From: Castor canadensis
Taxonomy: Eukaryota > Chordata > Mammalia > Rodentia > Castoridae
Length of the DNA stretch: 64,000 nt
Direction of reading: 5' to 3'
NCBI RefSeq assembly: GCF_047511655.1
Contig: NC_133396.1
Coordinates: 131,511,490 to 131,575,489, forward strand
Part shown: in pieces, positions 34,756-45,706 of the stretch
How the letters are laid out: each line of letters starts with the position of its first letter
How positions within the stretch are numbered: the stretch's first letter is position 1
The notes under the pieces: model-generated
Seen by the model: the letters and a program-made list of their open reading frames with translations, nothing else
What the model was told of the DNA's origin: nothing
Databases searched by the model: none
Program-made: the position numbers and the translations under genes

Positions 34756-35180
34756 AGCTAATTTTTTAAAATAAATTTTTACGAAAACTCTGTAATTAGG
34801 AGTAATTTTTAATGAAAACTGTAAGTTGTCTTTACAGTTGATGCTATCACTGATAAGGGCTATCTCTGCCTCTAAACGGGACAGGAGACCACGAAGATGA
34901 CTGAAATCTGCCTACTTGCAGAGACCTCCAGAATCTCCTCATAGTGGCGGGGGCTAGATGACTGCCTTGGAGTCACAGCTCTAGGAGAAGTGCAGTCTTG
35001 TTAGATTGTATTAACAAGTCAAGGTATCATTTTTTGACGATGCAATGTATCACATCCTGTACAGGACTGAGGAAGGGTTCAATTACCCACAACAAGGAAT
35101 GGGTTGCCCTCCTCACCTCTTTTTCTGTAAAATCCTATCTCCAACCCACTAGCAAACTCTCTTGGCGTTACTTTGGGATG
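34756..35180. other. Intergenic, nothing recognised
   Basis: Unique-looking sequence without a gene or recognisable mobile element. Confidence 0.4.
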
Positions 35181-35815
35181 TTCTAGAACCTATCTGCTGC
35201 TCAGAGGTTTCTGGCTGTCCCTCCATCTCCTGCTGGAGTCAGTACAGCAGCTTCCTAGGGTCACCCTCCTTCCCTCCTGACGCCTGGCAGTCTCTCTCTA
35301 CCCAGGTGCCAGGTCATGCCCAGCTCTGCCTCAAGCCCTCTCGTGGTTTCCCACTTCCCTTTGAAGGACGGTGAAGTCCTCCCTGTGGCCCACCTTGGCC
35401 TCCCTGGCCTGACCCCTCACCCTTCTGGCTTTATCCCCTCAAGCATCCTTTCCCCTTCTCACTTTGGTGCCTCCAGGTTATTTCTCAAGCCTGGCTAGCA
35501 ACACTCTGCCTCAGGGCCTTTGCACGTACTCCTGTGCTGGAAAATCTTCCAGATGTGCAGGTGGCTTGCTCCCTCTTTCTTCAGGTTTCTCTCAGATGGC
35601 AAAGTCCTTTCATGACCACGTCCCCCTGCCACCCTCCCCTCCCACCTTCACTTTCGCTTTCCTTGTCTCACTTTGTGTTTCGTCAGGATGAAGGGCACAT
35701 ATTATGCATTTTACCTATTTCTGTCTCTGCACACTAAAATGCAGACTGTGTAATAAGGGTTTTGCTTTGTTCACTGCTTTATCCCCAGGTCCCTGATCAG
35801 GCTAGCATATGGCAA
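35180..35815 (+). mobile_element. L2 LINE relic
   Basis: 'ctgcctcagggcctttgcac' is the classic LINE-2 3' segment. 'tcgtggtttcccacttccct' upstream and 'ttatccccaggtccctgatc' downstream keep the L2 order. Pro/Ser-rich open frames here are products of this repeat. Confidence 0.8.
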
Positions 35816-36339
35816 TTGCCTGATCAATACCACTGGTTAGTGACCTCAGATCGGTGAGGAATGGCTCAAATCCATTGTCAACATTTCCTATGTTACGACA
35901 AGCTTCAGTTCTTCCTGGTAAGACTGAACGTCAGAGCTGTTAACACGCTGCGATACTGTCAGACGAACACATCTTTCCTTGCCAACGTCAGCGTAAGGCT
36001 CAGAGACACCGTTAGAAGCAAAGAAAGAAGCAAGGTCTTAAAAACTCTTCCCAATTACCCCTGTCCTTTCTTTATTTGTACAGGTCTGTGCTACTTTGCT
36101 CTCATAGAGTATTTGTTTCCCATTGAAGGTGTTTTAAGGGACCCAGCCATACATAATCCCAAACTTTTAGCCAAAACCAGGGATCAGAAAGCCATTTCTT
36201 TGAAGGCCAGGAAGGAAACAGCGTGGTCTGTTGTAACTGCTCCGGTAATGCAGCATGATGGCAGGCATGGTAAACTGAGACAGAATGTTACAGCAGGTCT
36301 GCCGGGTGTGACACAGGGCCATCATCTGCTGACCCCATA
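35816..36339. other. Intergenic, no supported gene
   Basis: A 164-codon plus-strand frame at 35861-36355 runs through this and the next repeat fragment. It shows no domain I recognise and is not called as a gene. Confidence 0.4.
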
Positions 36340-36430
36340 CTTTTCTAGACTGTGAGCCCTCGAGGGCAGGAATGGATCTAACACACACAGTAGGCACAAA
36401 GGAATATCTGTTGAATGCAGTATAAATATC
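36340..36430 (+). mobile_element. L2 3'-end fragment
   Basis: 'ctgtgagccctcgagggcag', 'acacacagtaggcacaaagg' and 'tctgttgaatgca' reproduce the end of LINE-2 elements. Confidence 0.7.
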
Positions 36431-37805
36431 CATATCCTAAGATCAATCCATCAGCAATTTTATATCGGATGGGGGAATGTCTGGAGCAATGCACCTGAGA
36501 TGGCCCCAGGGCCCAGGTCTGTGGGACATGACTGTCTAGAGCCTCAGCCAGGGAAGTGACACTACCCGTCACTCCTCAGGCACCTTTTTTTTACCATCTA
36601 ACTTCTCTCAAGTCACGATGTGCCTTACAGCTGTGTCAGTCGCATGATTTCCTTTTCAGTGGTGCGTAGAGTAAGGCACACGATTGTGGGTATTTTAGAT
36701 TTGAAGAAATAAGGTATTTCTAACGATTTTCAGATAAAGAGTAACCAAGAGAAATGGTCACCCAAGTGACCAGTGAGGTAGTCATTGCAAGGGTAGATCT
36801 TAAGGGCACAGGCTGTCACCCATTGAAACTTTCAAATAATGTGACATTATGGACATTCACAGTGAATTAAGATTGAAAACTTGAGGACATTGTCATGTTT
36901 GAGAACGTCATGGTTTTAAGCATTTTTAAAAGTCTTATCTTCTTTATCCTAGAAAATCAAGAATTTATTGATCCAGAAATTATTGGTGAAAGCATAACTT
37001 TAATTCTTAGATTCTTTTTTAAAGCAGTTGTGAAGAGTTTTTTTCCACATGAATCGGGGTGTGAGAAAATAATACTAGGTGAGACTAGTAATACCGCTTT
37101 TCAAATTATTTGTGTTTTTAAAATATTGTTAAAACAGGAAAGCAGTGAAATATTTGGTTCAACCCAAGAAACACTTATTGAGCACCTATTATGTGTGGAT
37201 ATGGAAGTACAAGAAACTAAAGTTGTGAGCAGGATGTTAACCCCTGGTGCAGGCCTGGCCCCTGCACCCCTTGGTGAAGGGAACAAGAGATAGCAGCAGT
37301 CTTTTAAGTTTCCAGGCCCATGGGCTGGCACGGTACGTCACTGGAATGTGTGTTTTGTGACGCTAGGATATTTATGACTGATAACTTGTAAGCTCTGTTC
37401 TCTCTGCGAAAGCACAGCAGTTCCTTAGAGAGGAAGTGGGGTGGGAGGAAGAAAGGAAGGATGACTGACTGGGCCTCTGGGTTAGGACAATTGCTGTCTT
37501 CAGTTCCTGATCACAGATGGGAAATATGCTATTTACTTTCTTCTTGACCGAGAAGAGTACAAGCTAAAAACTGTTCAAAGACAGAAAGCAGGAATCAGCA
37601 AGCAGCCTGGGAGTCAGTGAGGTACTTGCTGGTTTGGGGGACATAGCCACCAGATTTAAGGATAGTCAGCAATACAGCGTGAGGGCTCACAAGCAGACAT
37701 GGGCTATTCAGAACAAGTATTTTGCTAACTGATCACAAAATAAGTAGACTTTGAGGTTTTCTATTCTCTTGTAATTGTGTTCAGACATATAAACACATAT
37801 GTCTT
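36431..37805. other. Intergenic, no supported gene
   Basis: About 1.4 kb with one short MIR/L2-like piece ('acacttattgagcacctatt' near 37169). A 132-codon plus-strand frame at 36895-37293 has no recognisable motif. Confidence 0.4.
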
Positions 37806-38003
37806 AGCTGGGTACTGGTGGCTCCCACCTGTAAGCCTAGCTTGGGAGGCTGAGGTAGGGAGGATCGCAGTTCAAGGCCAGTCAGGTAAATAGTTCCAGG
37901 GACCCCCATCTCCAAAATAACCAGAACAAAATGAACTGGAGGTGTGGCTCAAGCAGGCCCTGAGGTTGAACCCCAGCCCCACAAAAACAAAAACACAAGC
38001 CCT
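37806..38003 (+). mobile_element. Composite B1-ID SINE with internal deletion
   Basis: 'gctgggtactggtggctccc', 'cgcagttcaaggccagtcag', then 'gaactggaggtgtggctcaa' running straight into 'caggccctgaggttgaaccc'. The ~25 bp between the two CAAG tetramers of the full unit are missing. Confidence 0.9.
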
Positions 38004-38395
38004 CAGTCCCAAGTTTTCCTGAAGTGTCCTTCTTCCAACTTCAGCAGTGGCACCTGCCTGGGTTTCAGATCCTCCCTTGTATCTTCGCATCTGTGACTTG
38101 GCTCTGTTGAGAATCAGACTATATTTGGGAAAATTTTCCGCAGTGTATTTGAAAACAGGAAATTGGCAATTGTGGATTGTGAATCCAAGTGTAGATGGAA
38201 AACCCCTTCTTGTGACTATCACAGCACCATCTAGGTTACTCCTGTACCTGATGAAAGTAAGGCAGGCGGGTGTGCACATGCTGCACGAGGGGCAATATGC
38301 ACACCACCGTGTGCCCCTTGACGGCTGCTGGGAGCGGGTCCATAGGCAGCCTCATCTTTCTGTGAAGTTTGCTTACATTGACTAAGATGACGCAT

Positions 38396-38476
38396 GTGGC
38401 TGGTGCTGATAGCTCATGCCTGTAATCCTTCCTACTCAGTAGGCTGATATCAGAAGGCCCAAGGCCAGCCCATGCA
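38396..38476 (+). mobile_element. B1-like left half of a composite SINE
   Basis: 'tggctggtgctgatagctca', 'gcctgtaatccttcctactc' and 'aaggccagcccatgcaagat'; no ID half follows. It abuts an oppositely oriented composite SINE. Confidence 0.85.
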
Positions 38477-38486
38477 AGATGATGAT

Positions 38487-38672
38487 TTTTTTCCTTTTGG
38501 CAGCACTGGGGTTTGAACTCTAGGCTTCACGCTTGCTAGGCAGGTGCTCTGTGTGTGTGTGTGGGGGGGGGTGTGTTGGGTATTTTCGAGATAAGGTCTC
38601 AAACGATTTGCCCAGGCTGGTTTTGAACCTCAATCCTCTTGATCTCTGCCTCCTGAATAGCTAGGATTAAAT
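38487..38672 (-). mobile_element. Composite B1-ID SINE with an internal GT/G tract
   Basis: 'ggggtttgaactctaggctt', 'gctaggcaggtgctctgtgt', then a (GT)n-(G)n tract (38550-38578) replaces the expected box-A region, followed by the B1-like half 'gatttgcccaggctggtttt'. A microsatellite has grown inside the element. Confidence 0.9.
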
Positions 38673-38811
38673 GTTTCAGTTGAGTTGAGAAAAGGGGGAT
38701 TCTTTCCCAGGAGTCAGGTGATGAAGTGACCGAGCAGATGTGGAGGTTAGCAATCTCTTTCATATCTACTTTCATAGATTCTAAACTAATACAAAGTAAA
38801 ATGCATGGCTC

Positions 38812-38962
38812 GGTGGCCAGACAGAGCTGGGGTTTCCTCCCGGCCTTGCTGCTTCCCAGCTCTGTGACCTTAGGAAATGTCCAGTGTCAAAGCAACAGTC
38901 TACGCTGTGACTAAAATTATGCCTGCCTCATGAAGCTGTACTGAGAATTGAAGGGGCTATTT
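38812..38962 (+). mobile_element. MIR-like SINE relic
   Basis: 'cttcccagctctgtgacctt' followed by 'gcctgcctcatgaagctgta' gives the MIR order (splice-like core, then 'cctcat' region). Confidence 0.65.
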
Positions 38963-39999
38963 GAAGGAAACAGGGTTCAGTTATGGTTACTCATCCTTGT
39001 CTTTGTTTTTACAAATGACAGTGAGCGTGGGTGGGTGGGTAGCACCCACATTCTGCCTGTGAGGTGACCTGCCGAGTGAAGGGAGGCCTCCTTTTTCTCA
39101 TGTGGTGATGTCCCTGTAAGAATTCTTTCAGGGAAGTGGAGAGGATGGATGAGCACCGACTGGGCTTCATCCAGAGAGCTTGGCTGGAATCCAGGCCACA
39201 CAATAGTCACAGGGACATTTGACACTCAAATAACACAAGGCCACCAGGCAGGCACAGAAGGGAAACAAACCTGTTACTGCAACACTGAGGGAGGGGGTGA
39301 CATGTTTCCACACTCATTTATAGAGGCGTCTCTAGGCAGAGACCTTCCGATAGGTCTAAGTATTTCTGGGAAAAAAATCTTTGGAACAAAAAATTTCAAA
39401 ACAGAGAGTACTTAACTGAGGGCACCGACAGCAACAAACCGTGAGCAGAAGTGACAAGCACAAGGTTCTTTCTCTTCACAAACATGGCTGGGGTTTGCAC
39501 CTTCCCCAATAATTAATTGATATAGGACAATTCTCAGATGATTCTGTGATAAAATAAACAGGGAAACTTCTCATGGAACGGAGGCATGAGAACATGTGTA
39601 GTTCTTACTGTAGTGACACGGTCAGGACTCATCTCTGGGGACAGCTGGTGATGGTCATGTTTCCTGTCGTGATGGGATGCAAGTAAAGGCTTGTGATCTC
39701 CATTCTTATTTCTGTAAATCTTGGGGAATGTCTGTGTTGGGTGTTCTCAAAGGACCGAGCAGGTGACACTTGTAGAGGTCAGTGGTTGTAGCTGAGTTGG
39801 TCTAGGTTTTGGTTGAGGCCAAGAGAATTTCTGGGTTTTTGGTGCCACAAGTTTTAGAAACATATCTGTCACCATTGCTTCTTCTTTTCAGTCCTAAGGA
39901 AAATGCTCAGCCGTGTGTGGGGCGAGCACTGGCTCTGCAGGGTGCCTGGCTGAGGTGAGCGCTCACAGGAGGGCCCTACAGCTGCACGGGTGGCGTGGC
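38963..39999. other. Intergenic, nothing recognised
   Basis: About 1 kb with no clear repeat. Short frames on both strands are unsupported. Confidence 0.4.
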
Positions 40000-40146
40000 C
40001 TCTGCAGTCAGAGGGACCTCAGTTTGACTGATTGCTGTATCACTCGCTAGCTGTAGGATGTCAGGCAAGTTATGTAATCCCTATAAACTTCCGTTTCCCT
40101 AGTCATAAGAAGGGATTGTTGTGAGGGTTAAATGGAACCGTGTTTG
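40000..40146 (+). mobile_element. MIR SINE relic
   Basis: 'tcactcgctagctgtaggat', 'caagttatgtaatccctata', 'ttccgtttccctagtcataa' and 'gttgtgagggttaaatggaa' follow MIR order well. Confidence 0.75.
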
Positions 40147-40900
40147 CATATGAAGTGAATGATCAACTTCTGAAACGAGACCCTGAACTACAATGGCTGA
40201 AATAAGAGAGTAGCTCATTTCTCTCCCTTCCGAGGCTGGTCCAATAGATCACTACCCAACCAGGTCACCCAGGAGTCTGGATTTCTTCCATTTTGTTGCT
40301 CCTTTATCTCCTTATCCAGCCAGAGAAAGGATAAACAACCAGGCCAAGTGGCTTGTCGCTCAGCTGGGGGACCAAGAAGTGGTGTTTCCCATCCCTGCTC
40401 CCATCCCAGTGCCATAAGCCACATCTTACTCCATGGTCACACCTTGTGGCAGAGAACTCTGGAAAATGTTGTCTTTAACTGGGTGGCCATGTGTCCTGAG
40501 GGGAAAGAAGAAAAGGGGAGACAGCTAACACTCTGTCACGGTAGGTGTCACACTGTGGAGCACATTGCTTAAAAATGGATGCCATTACTTTCACGAATCA
40601 TCTTTAGTATGCGTTCATTGAATCTATTCCCTCAATTAGACCATTAACGTGTTTCAAGAGGCAAATACTGGGTATCCTGTGTTTCCTTCCTTGAAGACAT
40701 TTTCCTGGATGTTGAATTCCCTCAGGGCAGCTTCAGTTTGTTGTCTTCCATCAGATGGAGGCAGGGGGAGCCATGAGAGGGAGCTGCATGTCCTCAGCAG
40801 CCAACGGGTGTTTTTGACCCTCCCAGAGCAGGCAGGATAGGGGAATCCCGACATGAACTGCCTCCCTCCACATGGTACACGTAGGTTTTGTTTGTTTGTC
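40147..40900. other. Intergenic, nothing recognised
   Basis: No mobile element identified. Short opposing frames are unsupported. Confidence 0.4.
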
Positions 40901-40904
40901 TTGC

Positions 40905-40994
40905 ATATTTGTCTACGCTGCTGGGGATCGAACCCCGGGGCCTCATGCATGCCAAACAGCAGCCTGTCACTGAGTCACACTCCCACGCCCATGG
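40905..40994 (-). mobile_element. ID-like SINE with tRNA-like box B
   Basis: 'gctggggatcgaaccccggg' and 'cctcatgcatgccaaacagc', then 'cacactcccacgcccat'. The GATCGAACCCC segment is a close reverse match to a tRNA T-arm/box B, better preserved than in most copies here. It has no clover-leaf or acceptor-stem pairing, so I call a SINE and not a tRNA gene. Confidence 0.75.
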
Positions 40995-41987
40995 AGAGGC
41001 TGTTTTTAGTGCATGATTACAGCTTTTCAAAAAGTAGACACTTTTCCTTTTTTCGGAATGTTAACTGTTGCCTGTTGGGAAGGATAAATTATCTAACAAG
41101 TTTGGCAGGCTGTGATTTCTCTCCTGTACCATAAATAAATCTGGAAATGAGCTTTGTCAATTCATTTTTTATACATTCAGATCTCTGGAGCTGCCTCTGG
41201 TCTCGCACGATTCTAGCAGACTTCAAATGCACAAGCAGTCTTTCCTGGAGGAAAGACGGGAGGGAGATAGTCCTTCCTAAAGTTTTGGGTTAGTCTGTTT
41301 GCCTGGCCATTTTGGAACTGAGCACTGCTACTTCTGGAGGGTCAAGGGCTACCCAGCCGTCTTCTGCCAGTCCCTTTCCCCACCCTGTTGTCCAGTCCAG
41401 CCTTGGGCAGAGCACCTTCTGGGAGATCACCAGCCTCTAATATGGTTGGCTCCATTTTTGGATGGCTCTGATTGCTAGGCATTTTTTTTTCCCCTTCACA
41501 TTGTGTTAAAATATCTTTTACTGCAGTATATGCCTATCTCGCTCATATAGGTTTCTACCCTCCAGGGCCACAAAAGCAGGGTTTTAATCCTGTTCTCAAC
41601 CCTTTCTTCAGATGGCAGTTAGGGGCACCCTGTGTGATGGGGGGTTCTGTGTGAACAGAACAGTGCCATTCACTGCTTAGTTCTTTGGCTAAACAGCATG
41701 CTTAAGGGAGTGGAGGTGACATGTGAGTCCCTCCGACAGAACGTGAAGCACATTTGTGATGCTGGATTTGGTGTGACGCCCGTTGGGTGGGCCATGGATC
41801 ATCCCAGTCTGGGTTCCACTGAGAAGTCCATGACCGAAGAGGCCCTGGGCAGGCATTGCTCACTGGGATGGGTGTCACCCCATTGAGGAGGGGTGCCTGA
41901 GGCCATCAAGGATGGGAGGCTGCTGTTGGATCCGTTCAGGTGAAAGTGGGTGTCCCTGTAAAGCTGAAGAGTGAAGATGTGTCACAA
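40995..41987. other. Intergenic, nothing recognised
   Basis: About 1 kb of unique-looking sequence up to the LINE-1-derived duplicate. No gene supported. Confidence 0.4.
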
Positions 41988-42158
41988 CTCTGGAGTAACC
42001 TGTGTGCTGGATCATATGGTAGATCTATGTTTAGCTTTTTAAGTAGCCTCCAAATTTTTTTCCAGAGTGGTTGTACTAGTTTACATTCCCACCAGCAGTC
42101 TAAGAGGGTTCCTTTTTCCCCGCATCCTCGCCAACAGCCAAGATGCCCCACTACTGAC
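41988..42158. repeat. 171 bp duplicate of a rearranged LINE-1 junction
   Basis: Read base by base, this is identical to 43264-43434, with no substitution or gap. It carries antisense L1 ORF2 sequence (matching the complement of about 23990-24175, with the same ~36 bp internal deletion). It then switches at about 42131-42140 to sense L1 sequence ('ccaagatgccccactactga'). The flanks do not match those of the second copy and no A-tail or target-site duplication is seen, so this is a copy of an already rearranged piece. Confidence 0.9.
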
Positions 42159-42189
42159 CGAAGTCAAGAGACAAATGTGAGTGCTATGT

Positions 42190-42548
42190 AAGTTAGATTT
42201 TGAATGTTCCCCAAAGGCTTACGACTTAAAGGCTTGGTCCCCACAGTGGTGCTGGGGGGTGATGGAACCTTTAGGAGGTGAGGCCTTGTGGGAGATCTTT
42301 ATGTCATTGGTGGTGTACGCTTGAAGAGGATTGTGGGACCCTGGCCTCTTCCTCTTTCTCTTTTGCTTTCTGACCCCGAGGGGAGCGGTTTTTGCATTGC
42401 CACATGCTCCTGCCATAAGGTGTTGCCTTGGTACAGTCCAAAGACAATGACCTGGTACTTCCAAAAGAGTGAGTCAAAACACATCTTTCCCTCTGTAGTT
42501 TAGTTACCTCCGGTATTTTGTCACATGCTGAGAGCTGATAACACAAGG
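42190..42548 (+). mobile_element. MaLR-like solo LTR (probable)
   Basis: 'gaatgttccccaaaggctta', 'aaggcttggtccccacagtg', 'gatggaacctttaggaggtg' and 'cggtattttgtcacatgctg', ending near 'gctgataacaca'. Layout and ends fit an ancient MaLR-type LTR; the exact family is not fixed. No internal region is attached. Confidence 0.5.
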
Positions 42549-42720
42549 AGTGACATGGTCTGCAAGCCTACGAAGCGTGATCCTTTTGTGGAAACTGTGA
42601 GCTGGGTCTGTGATGCCAGGCACTAACCTGTGCCATAGAAATGACTGAGTCCCACCCTTGGCCTTATGCTCCCAGCTTAGTGTCACAACTCTCCCTGGCT
42701 CTTTCCAACTATGTTGTCTT

Positions 42721-43700
42721 TTTTTTTTTAATTCATATGTGCATATAATGTTTGAGTCATTTCTTCCCCCTTCCCCCACCCCCTCCCTTAGCCCCCCCAC
42801 TTCCTCCCTCTCCCCCCTACCCTCTTGCTTCCAGGCAGAAACTATTTTGCCCTTATTTCTAATTTTGTTGTAGAGAGAGTATAAGCAATAATAGGAAGGA
42901 ACAAGGGTTTTTGCTGGTTGAGATAAGGATAGCTATACAGGGAGTTGACTCGCATTGATTTCCTGTGCGTGTGTGTTACCTTCTAGGTTAATTTTTCTTG
43001 ATCTAACCTTTTCTCTAGTTCCTGGTCCCCTTCTCCTATTGGCGTCGGTCACTTTAAAGTATCTGCATTAGTTTCTCTGCATTGAGGGCAACAAATGCTA
43101 TCTAGTTTTTTGGGTGTCTTACCTATCCTTTATGGCTGCATAAAATTCCATTGTGTATAAGTACCACATTTTCTTAATCCATTCATCGGTGGTGGGGCAT
43201 CTTGGCTGTTTCCATAACTTGGCTATTGTGAATAGTGCTGCAATAAACATGGTGTGCAAGTGCCTCTGGAGTAACCTGTGTGCTGGATCATATGGTAGAT
43301 CTATGTTTAGCTTTTTAAGTAGCCTCCAAATTTTTTTCCAGAGTGGTTGTACTAGTTTACATTCCCACCAGCAGTCTAAGAGGGTTCCTTTTTCCCCGCA
43401 TCCTCGCCAACAGCCAAGATGCCCCACTACTGACGAATGGATTAAGAAAATGTGGTATCTATACACAATGGAATTTTATGCAGCCATGAAGAAGAACGAA
43501 ATGTTATCATTCGCTGGTAAATGGATGGAATTGGAGAACATCATTCTGAGTGAGGTTAGCCTGGTCCAAAAGACCAAAAATCGTATGTTCTCCCTCATAT
43601 GCGGACATTAGATCAAGGGCAAACACAACAAGGGGATTGGACTATGAGCACATGATAAAAGCGAGAGCACACAAGGGAGGGGTGAGGATAGGTAAGATGC
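42721..43700 (-). mobile_element. LINE-1 insertion with internal deletion and inversion
   Basis: Perfect 16 bp direct repeats 'ccaactatgttgtctt' at 42705-42720 and 43701-43716 frame one insertion. The poly-T at 42721 is the tail of a minus-strand L1. From the tail: complement of the L1 3'UTR (42721-43128), a jump at about 43127-43131 that skips about 190 bp of L1, complement of ORF2 C-terminal sequence (43131-43410) with a further ~36 bp loss near 43281, then an orientation switch at 43407-43416 (shared 'aacag'). The last 285 bp (to 43700) are in plus orientation, matching about 24230-24515. This resembles twin-priming 5' inversion with an extra deletion. Confidence 0.9.
43132..43487. repeat. 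Inverted repeat with 79 bp arms inside the rearranged LINE-1
   Basis: 43132-43210 and 43409-43487 are near-perfect reverse complements (L1 ORF2 C-terminal sequence in both directions), separated by 198 bp. Opposing reading frames on the two strands therefore begin with almost the same residues ([14 protein letters not shown] and [14 protein letters not shown]). DNA or RNA from this stretch could form a long hairpin. Confidence 0.9.
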
Positions 43701-43716
43701 CCAACTATGTTGTCTT

Positions 43717-45210
43717 AAGGAAAATCTCAGACCTGACCTGGAATCTCAGGGAGCCCAGCTGGAGTCCACAGGACCTCTGGGGTAGCCTTGGGTCTGAGCC
43801 ATGTTGGTTTCGCTGAAGATTGGAGCTGGAGGGCTGACACCTCTTTCCCTTACTCCTGTCCTCACAGTTTGGGTTTAAGCCCTCTTCAGGACTCTCAGCA
43901 ATTAGTCTAATTACACTCCTTTTGTTCTTTCCTAGCAACAAACATGCAAGGCTTTTCTACCAATAATACCGCAAACATAGCCTGACGCCAGTCACTGAAT
44001 TATTAATTTCTAACTTAACATAAAACAAATGCCTATGTGAAACAGTTAAAGTATTGCAAGCATATTTATTTTGAGTGACTAAACTATACACTTCCTGTAC
44101 CGCGTTAAGGAAAATTGGTCTTTATTATTTCAGGGAAATGTCAAGATCACTATGGATTGTAGCATTTTGACCTCTGTTATGTTGAACAAAGTCTCCACAT
44201 GGTTCTCATAAAAATATACATCAGAGATGGCTTCAAACCGAATGTCAAACTTAGTTAAAGGTACAAGTGTTCTCCGAGTTATTTTGAATACCGAATATAA
44301 CAACCAAATGCCCATCAGCATGAGCTGTTTTTTTTTTTTTTCCTTTTCCTTTGGGGCTGCCTCCTGATGACGGATTTAGCAACTTCGTGTGTGTTATTGT
44401 AAGCGATGGGGGTTAGGCCCCTTTGCTCTTGTCTCAGTGACCTCTGCAAGCTGTCAGGCTGGCAAAAACTTTCTGCACCAATTTTTTAAAAATGTATATA
44501 ATCACTTAAAAAAGCTATGTTCTTCATGCTGCTAGACCTGGGTAATGATTACTGGGTGTCTACATATGCAAAAAATTGTTAAGCTGTATAGTTTTCTGTA
44601 TGTTACAGTTCAATGAAATATGAGTATTTTTCTAGTTTATGGCATGTTAGCAAGAATCACTTGAAAAGTTCCTCCTTGAGATTGACAAGGGACATGGATT
44701 TCATAGGCCACCATAGTTGCTCAAAAGTTTCAGTTCCATGACTCTCCAAGCCCTCCGTGCAGGGTTTCGTCTGACTCCTCGCTGTGTGTAGGATCCTAGG
44801 AGAAGGCGCTGTCTAGCTGGTGTGGTGCCAGTCTTGAGGGCGGGACCACTGTGTTTCCTAACGACCGTCAGTGCTTTGTGGCTTCTCTATTATTTTTGTA
44901 ATACACATTTTATTTATTTCCAAAATGGCTTCCACAGCGATTTTGTTCTTTAAACATCTCCAGAGGTTTACTGATACTGAGGAGTGCTAACTTCTAGAGA
45001 CTTCTTAGACATCTATTTTAAGGATTAAACTTAGAGCATAAAGGCTTTTGTGTCTGAGTTCTTGATAAATATTTGTATACTTCATAGTAACCTGATGCCA
45101 GAGTTTTCATAGTGTCTTTGCCTTCTGAAGCAAATCCTAAGTGTCATCATAGCTTAGGGACAAAATGGCATAGTGTTTAAGTGTGCCTGCTGATGGCCCT
45201 GCTTCTGGGC
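43717..45210. other. Intergenic sequence downstream of NR5A2, with an old LINE-1 fragment
   Basis: 44515-44640 ('gggtaatgattactgggtgt', then 'acagttcaatgaaatatgag') resembles the 3' end of an ancient L1M-type element on the plus strand. A T-run lies at 44327-44342. The rest is unassigned. Confidence 0.4.
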
Positions 45211-45300
45211 CAGGGTGTGGCACCATGGTAGAGAAGTCACTTAGCACTTGAAAGGCCCTGGGTTCCATCCTCAGCATCACAAATAAAACAAAAAGGAAAA
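45211..45300 (+). mobile_element. ID-like SINE, diverged
   Basis: 'ccagggtgtggcaccatggt', 'gggttccatcctcagcatca' and an A-rich tail (aaataaaacaaaaagg). Confidence 0.8.
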
Positions 45301-45700
45301 CTTCTGTTCGTCCTTGGACTAGTGTATTGTGTCGTGCAGGCTTTAAGATGAAGATGCCCGAGGATTGACCAGCTAAAGCTCTTACAAAAGTTATCAGGGC
45401 TTTGGTCAGCAAAAAAGTTAGACAGTATTAAGATTTTTGTGCCAGTCAGTCATAGAAGAGTAAATGACATAAAACCATGATGCACAGACTGTGTTTAAGG
45501 GTCGGCTATCCAAGGAAGGACAACAGGCCACTCTGGAAGGTGTCTAGAGAGGGAAAGCATTTATTCCTGTGAAATTCTTTTGATTCCACTCCTGGTCAGG
45601 TTTTTAAGTATCCAATCTAAAGGTTTTTAAGCTTCAGTATCCAATACAATAAGGACAACATAAAGACTGAAAAAAAGTCACCAGGCTGGGCATATCAATA

Positions 45701-45706
45701 TTTATT
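45701..45706 (-). promoter_or_regulatory. Likely NR5A2 distal polyadenylation signal
   Basis: TTTATT on the plus strand is AATAAA on the gene strand. About 25 bases further, the gene strand reads 'gactttttttcagtcttta', a U-rich downstream element. The SINE-free block also ends here. Confidence 0.7.

Noticed and set aside
35861-36355. 164-codon open frame, plus strand
   Set aside because: It ends inside an L2 3'-end fragment and shows no domain.
36895-37293. 132-codon open frame, plus strand
   Set aside because: No recognisable domain, partly AT-rich hydrophobic translation and a MIR/L2-like piece inside.
40905-40994. Possible tRNA gene from a strong box-B-like GATCGAACCCC
   Set aside because: No acceptor, D or anticodon stem pairing; surrounding sequence matches the ID-like SINE.
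42190-42548. Endogenous retrovirus
   Set aside because: Only a probable solitary MaLR-like LTR; no gag, pol or env sequence in or near it.
43119-43611. Pair of opposing open frames sharing the same start residues
   Set aside because: They are the two strands of the inverted LINE-1 ORF2 segment, not a novel gene pair.
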